Shown in pieces: positions 16,487 to 23,094 of a stretch of 64,000 bases of DNA (position 1 is the stretch's first letter; every line of letters starts with the position of its first letter). Where the stretch lies: the NCBI RefSeq assembly GCF_946480305.1, contig NZ_CAMLJQ010000006.1, positions 62,001 to 126,000 of the forward strand, in the 5' to 3' direction. The translations under genes were made by a program, and so were the position numbers. The DNA is from an uncultured Caldimonas sp. (lineage in GTDB: Bacteria > Pseudomonadota > Gammaproteobacteria > Burkholderiales > Burkholderiaceae). The notes under the pieces were generated by a model, which was given only the letters and a program-made list of their open reading frames with translations, was not told the origin of the DNA and ran no database searches.

Positions 16487-18382
16487 ATGTGCGGCATAGC
16501 AGGGCTGTTCTCGCTGGACGGTCGCCGCACGGCCGACCCCGGCATCGTCGATGCGATGTGCCGCATGATCGTGCACCGCGGCCCTGACGACCAGGGCGTG
16601 TACGTCAACGGCGGCGCCCAGATCGGCATGCGCCGGCTGGCCATCATCGACCTCTCCAGCGGTCACCAGCCGATCCACAACGAGGACCGCAGCGTCTGGA
16701 TCGTCTTCAACGGAGAGATCTACAACTTCCGCGAGTTGCGCAAGGAGTTGGAGGCGCTCGGCCACAGCTTCTACACGAACACCGACACCGAGTGCATCGT
16801 CCACGCCTACGAGCAGTACGGCGAGGAATGCTTCAACCGCCTGCGCGGCATGTTCGGCATCGCCATCCTCGATCTGCGCGAGAACAAGCTCGTGCTGGCG
16901 CGCGACCGCCTTGGCAAGAAGCCTCTGTACTACACCACCACGCCGGACGGCACGCTGGCGTTCGCGTCCGAGCTGAAATGCCTGTATGCAGTGCCGGGGT
17001 TCGACCCGCAGATTTCGCTGGAGGCCACGCACGATTACTTCGCCCTGGGCTATGTGCCCGCACCCGCGTCCATCTACCAGGGGGTGCACAAGCTGCCTCC
17101 GGCACATTGCCTGGTCGTCAAGCAGGGCCAGGTTTCGGTGCGACGGTATTGGCAGGTGGCGTTCGAGCCGAAGTGGCAGGCCTCGGAAGGCGAGCTGAAG
17201 GCCCAGTTGCTCGCGAAGCTCGAAGACGCGGTCAAGGCCCGGCTCGTCAGCGACGTGCCGTTCGGCGCTTTCCTGAGCGGTGGCATCGATTCCAGCGTCG
17301 TCGCGGTGCTGATGGCGCGCAACCTGCAGTCGCCCGTCAAGACCTTCACGATCGGCTTCAAGGAAGCGGCTTTCAACGAACTGCCGGACGCGCGAGCGGT
17401 GGCCCAGCACATCGGCGCGGACCACCACGAGCTGATCGTCGAGGCCGACGCGGTGTCGATGCTGAAAGACCTCGTCTGGTACTTCGACGAGCCGTTCGGC
17501 GATTCATCGTCCATTCCCACCTACCTGGTGTCGCAACTCGCCGCGCGGCACGTGAAGATGGTGCTGTCGGGCGATGGCGGTGACGAGTTGTTCGCAGGCT
17601 ATGAGCGCTATCGCAAGTACCAGCGCCTGGATGCCTTTGCCAGGCGAACACTGGGGCTCGGAGGGGCGGCGCTGCGCGTGGCCTCTCTCTTCGCCGGCAC
17701 CGCGCGCGGCGTGCGCATGCGCCGCATTGCGGATCGGGTGGAGCAGCCCTACCCGGATCGCTACCTCTCCAGCGTGGCCCTCAACACCTCGGCGGACCTG
17801 CGCATGCTGTTGACGCCGGAAGTGGCCGGCCACGATCCGTTCGTGCGCGTGCGAGGCGTGTTCGAGCGCCACGACATCGCCGACGAAATGGAGCGCATCA
17901 TCGCCGGCGATATCGACACCTATCTCGCGGACGACATCCTCGTGAAGGTCGATCGCATGACGATGGCCAACTCGCTGGAAGCTCGCGCACCGCTGCTGGA
18001 CCACGAGCTCCTCGAGTTCGCCGCCCGGTTGCCGCTGCAGATGAAGCTGCGCGACGGCGTCGGCAAATACCTCCTGAAGCAGGTGGCGAACGACCTCCTG
18101 CCGGCCGCGGTGTTGCAGAAGCGGAAGCAAGGGTTCGCCATCCCGGTCGCCAAATGGTTCAGGGAGGATCTGCGCGAACTGATGCTCGACACGCTGGCCG
18201 ATCGCCGCTTCCGGGAACGAGGCATCTTCAATGCTGCCGGTGTGCAGCAGTGCATGGCCGATCATCTGGCGGGCACGCACGACTACAGCGAGCCGTTGTG
18301 GCTTTTGCTGACCTACGAGATGTGGGCGCGGCGATTCGTCGATTCTCGCGCCGTTGTAGAGCCGATTCCGGCGGTTGCATAG
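16487..18382 (+). CDS. asnB: Asparagine synthase (glutamine-hydrolysing), XrtA-system amidotransferase type
   Basis: This is a complete 631-residue class II amidotransferase. It begins MCGIAGLFSLDGRR with the Cys2 nucleophile. The glutaminase domain has HRGPDDQG near residue 29, FNGEIYNF near 74 and RDRLGKKPLYY. The synthetase domain has PP-loop FLSGGIDSSVVAVL near 263, YFDEPFGDSSSIPTYL, DGGDELFAGYERY and KRKQGFAIPVAKWF. Closely related proteins are recurrent members of XrtA/PEP-CTERM EPS loci, where they are thought to amidate an EPS component rather than make free asparagine. A strong AAAGGAG at 16474-16480 sets the start. With the Cys-less homologue at 13447 it forms a split pair within one operon. 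Confidence 0.93.
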   Translation: MCGIAGLFSLDGRRTADPGIVDAMCRMIVHRGPDDQGVYVNGGAQIGMRRLAIIDLSSGHQPIHNEDRSVWIVFNGEIYNFRELRKELEALGHSFYTNTDTECIVHAYEQYGEECFNRLRGMFGIAILDLRENKLVLARDRLGKKPLYYTTTPDGTLAFASELKCLYAVPGFDPQISLEATHDYFALGYVPAPASIYQGVHKLPPAHCLVVKQGQVSVRRYWQVAFEPKWQASEGELKAQLLAKLEDAVKARLVSDVPFGAFLSGGIDSSVVAVLMARNLQSPVKTFTIGFKEAAFNELPDARAVAQHIGADHHELIVEADAVSMLKDLVWYFDEPFGDSSSIPTYLVSQLAARHVKMVLSGDGGDELFAGYERYRKYQRLDAFARRTLGLGGAALRVASLFAGTARGVRMRRIADRVEQPYPDRYLSSVALNTSADLRMLLTPEVAGHDPFVRVRGVFERHDIADEMERIIAGDIDTYLADDILVKVDRMTMANSLEARAPLLDHELLEFAARLPLQMKLRDGVGKYLLKQVANDLLPAAVLQKRKQGFAIPVAKWFREDLRELMLDTLADRRFRERGIFNAAGVQQCMADHLAGTHDYSEPLWLLLTYEMWARRFVDSRAVVEPIPAVA

Positions 18383-18419
18383 GTCTCGGCAAGGTCGAAG
18401 GAATCTCGAAAGAGCGTCC

Positions 18420-19472
18420 ATGCTGAAGCGGTACGGGAAGTCCATTCTGAAATCGATGGTGTCGCCCCTGCTCGATTCGTGCGGGATCTATGACCGCCGC
18501 ATCAGCCAGGCGGTTGCGGACAACCGCCGCTGGACCATCGTGATGTACCACCGCGTCGTCGCAGATCCTGCCGCTGATCCCTTTGCCCTGGGCATGTGTG
18601 TACGGCGATCGCGATTCGAGGCGCAGATTGCCTATTTCCGACGGCACTTCGAGATGATCGGGCTGAGCGAGGCCGTCGATCGGATCGAGCGAGGCGAGCC
18701 GTTGCCGAAGCGGGCGATCTCCGTCACGTTCGACGACGGCTACCGGGACAATCTCGAGCACGCGTTGCCCATACTCGAGGCTTACCAGGCACCGGCGACC
18801 TTGTTTGTGCCCACCGGCGGCCTCGAAACAGGCGAACTTCTGTGGTGGGACCGCGTGATCGCTGCCTTCAGCGGCACTGCTGCCCAATCGCTCGACCCGC
18901 GAGACGTCGATCTGCCTGGCATCGATCGTCTGCTGTCGCTGGGGTCGTGGAGCCGGGCCGCGTCTGCCGAGATCGTGCTGGGGCAACTCTGGACGTTGCC
19001 CATCGAAAGAGCGCTGGATGTGGTGCAACGCATCGAAAAGGTGCTCGGGCCTGCCTCGTACCCCGTGGTCCCGGCTGCGAGACTATGTCCGGCCGAGATC
19101 CAAGAGATGCACCGCCGTGGCGTCGAAATCGGCGCTCACTCAGTCAGGCATCCGAACCTTCAACTGGTTCCTCAGCATGAATTGCAGGAAGAGATGACAG
19201 CTTCGCGTGAGGTGCTCGAAGGCTTGTGCCAAGCGCCGATCCCGGGATTCGCCTATCCAGGAGGGCGGCTGAACGATGAGACTGTGGATGCCGCCCGTGC
19301 TGTCGGATTCCGGTATGCCGTGGCGACCATCAGTGCAACCAACTCGGCGCCATACGATTGTTTCAAGCTCCGCCGCATCGGCATGCCGGATGCCTCCTTG
19401 CCGGACTTCAAGCGTTCGCTCGGCGTGGCAATGCAGCGCAATGATCAGGTGCAATTGCATGCACCTGCCTGA
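18420..19472 (+). CDS. Polysaccharide deacetylase family protein
   Basis: This second NodB-domain protein has 350 residues. Key motifs are IVMYHRVV near residue 40, SVTFDDGYRDN near 100, AHSVRHPNLQL (H-S-x-x-H) near 240, and AYPGGRLND near 277. The N-terminal 35 residues (LKRYGKSILKSMVSPLLDS) are basic and amphipathic rather than a signal peptide. It differs clearly from the 261-residue deacetylase at 9104, so two different N-acetyl (or O-acetyl) positions may be modified. It follows the amidotransferase by 37 bases and precedes the polymerase by 15. The ATG at 18420 gives the family-like start; the open frame extends further upstream without support. Confidence 0.87.
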   Translation: MLKRYGKSILKSMVSPLLDSCGIYDRRISQAVADNRRWTIVMYHRVVADPAADPFALGMCVRRSRFEAQIAYFRRHFEMIGLSEAVDRIERGEPLPKRAISVTFDDGYRDNLEHALPILEAYQAPATLFVPTGGLETGELLWWDRVIAAFSGTAAQSLDPRDVDLPGIDRLLSLGSWSRAASAEIVLGQLWTLPIERALDVVQRIEKVLGPASYPVVPAARLCPAEIQEMHRRGVEIGAHSVRHPNLQLVPQHELQEEMTASREVLEGLCQAPIPGFAYPGGRLNDETVDAARAVGFRYAVATISATNSAPYDCFKLRRIGMPDASLPDFKRSLGVAMQRNDQVQLHAPA

Positions 19473-19487
19473 ATTCGGCTTCGCACC

Positions 19488-20822
19488 ATGAACGTGCTTC
19501 GGCTGCTGCTGGCGGCTCTCATCATCTATGTGCCCAACCAGGCGCTGTTCAAGATCGAGTTCACGATCAAGGGGTTGAACGTCATCAACGTGATGTTCCT
19601 GCTCTGCCTCTTGTTGATGATGGTGCTCAAGGTCCGGGCCCGAACTCCGGTGCCGTTGAAGGGGGTCTTCTACTTCTTCTTTGCGATGCTTGTCTGGGGC
19701 TTTCTTGCGGGGGTTGCGCAGGACTCGTCGGAGTGGGTGAACGATCTGACGATGCTCAAGAACAGCATCTTCTACATGCTCCTGTATTTTTTGTTCTATC
19801 ACGCGGTACAGGATCAACGCACGATGCGGTTCCTGCTTGCGACGGTGCTGTTCGTGACGTTCGTCGCTTCCGTTCAAGGACTGCGGCAGGCCCTCGACTA
19901 CGGCATCGCGGTCTACAACGAGACGCGCCGAGTGTCCGCGCCCTTCGGCTGGAGCTACACCAATGCGAACCGATCGGCAGTGTTTTTCGTCATCTTCATT
20001 CCCCTGTTCGGATCGATCGCGCTGTTTTACCGGTCGAAGCCGCTCTACCGTTTGGTTGCCCTCGGTTGTGTGGCCCTTGGCGCGTTTGTCGTCTTCTTCA
20101 CCTACTCCCGTCAGGCGTACTTCATCCTCGCGGTCATCGCGCTGCTGCTTGCATTGCGACGCAGCCTCTTCGTTACCGCGCTCATCGTGGTCGCGTTGCT
20201 TACGTTCGAATCGTGGGCGCCGGAGAGCGCGGTGGCGCGCATCAAGATGACCTCGCAGTCCGAAGAATCGGGGGCGGTGCCCTCGGCAGACGGCGAGCAA
20301 CAGTACGACGAGAGTACGGAAAGCCGGTTCCTCATATGGGAGGGCGCTGCACAGCTGATTGCCGAGCGGCCATGGGGGGTCGGGCTGAACCATTTCAAGC
20401 GCGAGATCGGTGCGTACGCGCCGACCTTCCGCAACATGGATGCGCACAACTTCTATGTCCTCATCACCACGGAAGCCGGACTCATCGGACCCGTGGCGAC
20501 GCTCGCGTTGCTGTTCGGCTTGTACCGCCTGGCGCGGCGCATCAAACGGCTGGACCAGACCGACGAGTCGCAGGCGCTTGGCACCGGTTTCATGATGTCG
20601 GTCCTTGCCGTCGCAATGGGAAACATCTATGGCAGTCGCTTCCTGGACGGCGACGTGATGGGCAACTTCTGGATCCTCGCCGGCCTTTCCGCGCGCTATT
20701 ACACGTTGAGTCTCGAGTCACGCGAGAAGGAGATCGTCGACCCCCGCCGCCCCGCGGTGGCACGCGGCGATCCGATGAGCAATCCGTCACGGAGCCGGGC
20801 ACAGCCTCATTGCCGGATGTAA
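19488..20822 (+). CDS. O-antigen ligase / EPS polymerase family membrane protein (Wzy_C)
   Basis: This 444-residue protein has about ten or more transmembrane helices, starting with LLLAALIIYVPNQALF. The large periplasmic loop near residues 255-320 is polar (SQSEESGAVPSADGEQQ). It is followed by the Wzy_C-type block MDAHNFYVLITTEAGLIGPVATLALL near 322, whose His and Glu-Ala-Gly-Leu pattern is typical of O-antigen ligases and polymerases. In this locus it is the best candidate for the repeat-unit polymerase, since a chain-length determinant and flippase are both present. It ends the co-directional EPS assembly operon; a 272-base gap follows. The C-terminal tail is basic and cytoplasmic. Confidence 0.85.
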   Translation: MNVLRLLLAALIIYVPNQALFKIEFTIKGLNVINVMFLLCLLLMMVLKVRARTPVPLKGVFYFFFAMLVWGFLAGVAQDSSEWVNDLTMLKNSIFYMLLYFLFYHAVQDQRTMRFLLATVLFVTFVASVQGLRQALDYGIAVYNETRRVSAPFGWSYTNANRSAVFFVIFIPLFGSIALFYRSKPLYRLVALGCVALGAFVVFFTYSRQAYFILAVIALLLALRRSLFVTALIVVALLTFESWAPESAVARIKMTSQSEESGAVPSADGEQQYDESTESRFLIWEGAAQLIAERPWGVGLNHFKREIGAYAPTFRNMDAHNFYVLITTEAGLIGPVATLALLFGLYRLARRIKRLDQTDESQALGTGFMMSVLAVAMGNIYGSRFLDGDVMGNFWILAGLSARYYTLSLESREKEIVDPRRPAVARGDPMSNPSRSRAQPHCRM

Positions 20823-21094
20823 CAAGTCCGGCGGGCGGTGACGCGCGACCGGCCGCCCAATTCCACCACCCCTGCCTCTCAAGGCGGACCGGCCAGCAAG
20901 ACAATCTGCCCGCTGCAAACACGGTTTTTTCGTTTCGTTTGGTTACGCGCTGAGTCCCTCAGTGCTCACGATAGGCCCCAAAGCGCTAGGAGAATCGCTG
21001 TCGACAAGGGGAGAGAGGGATCCAAGATCCTCAGGCAGCGGCGTTTTCGTTGGGTCGCATCCGTGGCATTGCCCGGGCGATAAGGAAAAGCAGG
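20823..21094. other. Intergenic region between EPS polymerase and first propeller lipoprotein
   Basis: This 272-base stretch has no convincing gene and no strong hairpin terminator. A T-rich run (CGGTTTTTTCGTTTCG, near 20922-20937) may mark an AT-rich promoter or the end of the previous transcript. AAGGA about 9 bases before the ATG at 21095 is a good ribosome-binding site. An open frame from 21050 runs into the lipoprotein gene but is only its upstream extension. Confidence 0.5.
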
Positions 21095-22726
21095 ATGAAA
21101 AAACATTTGGCTAGGAAGAGTTGGGTCGGAGTCGGCGTTGTCTCCCTGATGCTGGCGTTGTCCGCGTGCGGCGGAGGTGGTAGCCAGGGCGGAGATGGCT
21201 CCTCGGGTGGCGAATCGCCTACCAGCGGCGGGAGCACCGGTGGCGGCACTGGCACTGGCGGAGATGGCGGCAGCGCTCAAGCTGCGACGCTTCAAGTGGC
21301 GGTCTCTGGTTCTGGGGCCGTGTCTTCCAATCCAGAAGGGGTGAATTGCAGCACGCAATGCACCCAGAGCTTTGCCGTCGGGGCGCAGGTCACCTTGTCG
21401 GCGACCCCGGCACCCGGTGCCACGTTTGTCGGGTGGAGCGGCGCCTGCACGGGGAGCAGCGCTACCTGCACCGTTGATCTTGACCAGTCGGCAGTCGTCT
21501 CTGCTGTATTCGCGACCGCTGGCGCTCCGACGAAGAGCGCATGCTCCGACTTCTATGACGGTGCTTTCAGCTTCGTGTCAGGGTCGGCTTTGTCGGCGGT
21601 GCCTTCGCTGGCGAAGCCGGTGAAGGGGCGGGCATTTTCCGAACCCACGTACAAGACGTGCGTGACCAGGGTGACGAACCACGCGGTGGAACCGCCGGCG
21701 GGATTTGCGCGCAACGACTACTCGCGTCGGCAGGCGTTCAACGCGGACAGCTCGAAGTTGCTGGTGTACGCGCTGGACGGGTTCTGGCATGTGTATGACG
21801 CGCGGACGCTGGCGCACATCAAGCGGCTGACGGGCCCGGCAGGGGATGCGGAGCCGCAGTGGCATTCGAGCGATCCGAACCTGCTGTACTACCTGCCGAG
21901 CAACGGCATCGGGATGAAGCTGTACGAGCTGAACGTGGCGACGGACCAGTCGAGGGTGATCGGCGACTTCGCGGCAAGGCTGAAGGCGCGGTGGCCGACG
22001 GCAATGGCGTCGTGGACGAAGTCGGAAGGCTCACCGTCGGCGGACGGGCGCTACTGGTGCTTCATGGTGGACGGCGACGGCTGGAACAGCGTGGGCGTGT
22101 TCACCTGGGACCGTGACACCAACACGATCACGGGCATGCGCGACACGAACGGCAACCGGCCCGATCACCTGAGCATGAGCCCGAGCGGGAACTACTGCGT
22201 GGTGTCGTCAGACGATGCGAGCGGCACGGTGGCGTTCAGCCGGGACTTCAGCCAGCAACGCAAGGTGCACCACAAGTCGGAGCACTCGGACATTGCGCTG
22301 GACGAGAACGGTGATGACGTGTACGTGGCGATCGACTACCAGTCGAACGCGGGCGACGTGTTCATGGTGAACCTGCGCACGGGGGTGAAGACGGTGTTGT
22401 TCCCGACCTACCTGAGCGGAACGGCGACGGCGCTGCACGTGTCGGGCAAGGCGTACAACAAGCGGGGGTGGGTAGTGATTTCTACCTACGCGGATGGAGG
22501 TGGATCGCTGCAGTGGATGCACCGCAAGGTGATGGCGGTGCAACTGAAGGCAGATCCGACGATCTACCACCTGGCGCACCATCATTCCAGCCCGGCGGGG
22601 TACTGGACGGAGCCGCACGCAAGCGTGAACCGGGACTTCACGAAGATCCTGTTCAACTCCAACTGGGATCGCGCTTCCGAAGACATCGATACCTACATGA
22701 TCGAATTGCCGGCAAGCTGGAACTGA
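21095..22726 (+). CDS. Lipoprotein with one InlB-type beta repeat and a beta-propeller-like C-terminal domain
   Basis: This secreted lipoprotein of about 543 residues starts MKKHLARKSWVGVGVVSLML and has the lipobox LSAC near residue 25, followed by a Gly/Ser/Thr linker. One divergent InlB-like repeat (about 80-145) shows GSGAVSSNP, a Cys pair, and GATFVGWSGACTG. Residues about 165-540 form a propeller-like domain with repeated blocks such as YSRRQAFNADSSKLLVYA, GDAEPQWHSSDPNLLYY, SEGSPSADGRYW and SEHSDIALDENG. Many conserved His residues lie near the end (AHHHSSP, TEPHASVNRDF). The tail resembles PL22-type oligogalacturonate lyase propellers, but that is a weak inference. Its C-terminal half is nearly identical in DNA to the gene at 23095. 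It has no PEP-CTERM. Confidence 0.8.
   Translation: MKKHLARKSWVGVGVVSLMLALSACGGGGSQGGDGSSGGESPTSGGSTGGGTGTGGDGGSAQAATLQVAVSGSGAVSSNPEGVNCSTQCTQSFAVGAQVTLSATPAPGATFVGWSGACTGSSATCTVDLDQSAVVSAVFATAGAPTKSACSDFYDGAFSFVSGSALSAVPSLAKPVKGRAFSEPTYKTCVTRVTNHAVEPPAGFARNDYSRRQAFNADSSKLLVYALDGFWHVYDARTLAHIKRLTGPAGDAEPQWHSSDPNLLYYLPSNGIGMKLYELNVATDQSRVIGDFAARLKARWPTAMASWTKSEGSPSADGRYWCFMVDGDGWNSVGVFTWDRDTNTITGMRDTNGNRPDHLSMSPSGNYCVVSSDDASGTVAFSRDFSQQRKVHHKSEHSDIALDENGDDVYVAIDYQSNAGDVFMVNLRTGVKTVLFPTYLSGTATALHVSGKAYNKRGWVVISTYADGGGSLQWMHRKVMAVQLKADPTIYHLAHHHSSPAGYWTEPHASVNRDFTKILFNSNWDRASEDIDTYMIELPASWN
21647..22690 (+). repeat. Copy 1 of a 1,044-bp direct repeat
   Basis: This stretch recurs at 24202-25245 with a constant offset of 2,555 bases. 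By eye I find two mismatches, both in the codons before the conserved HAVEPP block (GACGAACCAC against GACAGACCAC). The identity includes synonymous positions, because frame-shifted and antisense readings of the two copies also coincide. It covers only the propeller domain; the N-terminal domains differ. This points to gene conversion or a recent duplication. Confidence 0.9.
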
Positions 22727-23094
22727 CGAGCCAGCGCTTCCTCCGCTGAGAAAACCCGGGTCCTGGCCGGTCGGGGGCGGTGCAGAACGTTTCTGCCCAA
22801 CCCTGTGAAAACAACAACAACCTCAGGTGCTTGCGCACCTGAGGCTCCGCGACAACGCCGTTGGTCGCGCCTTTGCTATCAATAACACCTTCCACATGGG
22901 TATTTACTACTCAGGTGGATTTTTCCTGTCCGCATAAAAAATTGATTTTGATACACACAAAAACGAAATCTTACTCAAGTGAGTGAATGGATCCGTCGAT
23001 TAGGGCTTGCGTGAGGCAGAAAAAGCGCCGCGGAAAAGAGTTATGGCGCTGAGGATCGGGGTGGTACATCTTTATTTAACGTTGGGATTCAAAA
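22727..23094. other. AT-rich intergenic region with hairpins between the two propeller lipoproteins
   Basis: This 368-base gap holds no supported gene. It contains the perfect hairpin at 22821-22844, then an imperfect one (GCGACAAC and GTTGGTCGC) at about 22850-22870. From about 22870 to 23095 the GC content falls well below its surroundings. A weak promoter-like pair, TTGATA at 22948 and TACTCA at 22972 with an 18-base spacer, is the best candidate for expression of the second lipoprotein. ACTCA and TGAGT arms at 22973-22984 form a short dyad. Confidence 0.5.
22821..22844. terminator. Perfect 10-bp hairpin downstream of the first propeller lipoprotein
   Basis: CCTCAGGTGC and GCACCTGAGG form a perfect 10-bp stem around a TTGC loop, 95 bases after the lipoprotein stop. 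On the + strand no T-run follows, so termination may be weak there. On the - strand the stem is followed by TTGTTGTTGTTTT, a better terminator tail, although no - strand gene ends here. It may serve as an mRNA-stabilising 3' structure. Confidence 0.5.

Noticed and set aside
14999..17428. An 809-codon - strand open frame opposite the amidotransferase and glycosyltransferase genes
   Set aside because: Shadow of the EPS genes; no homology or start signal.
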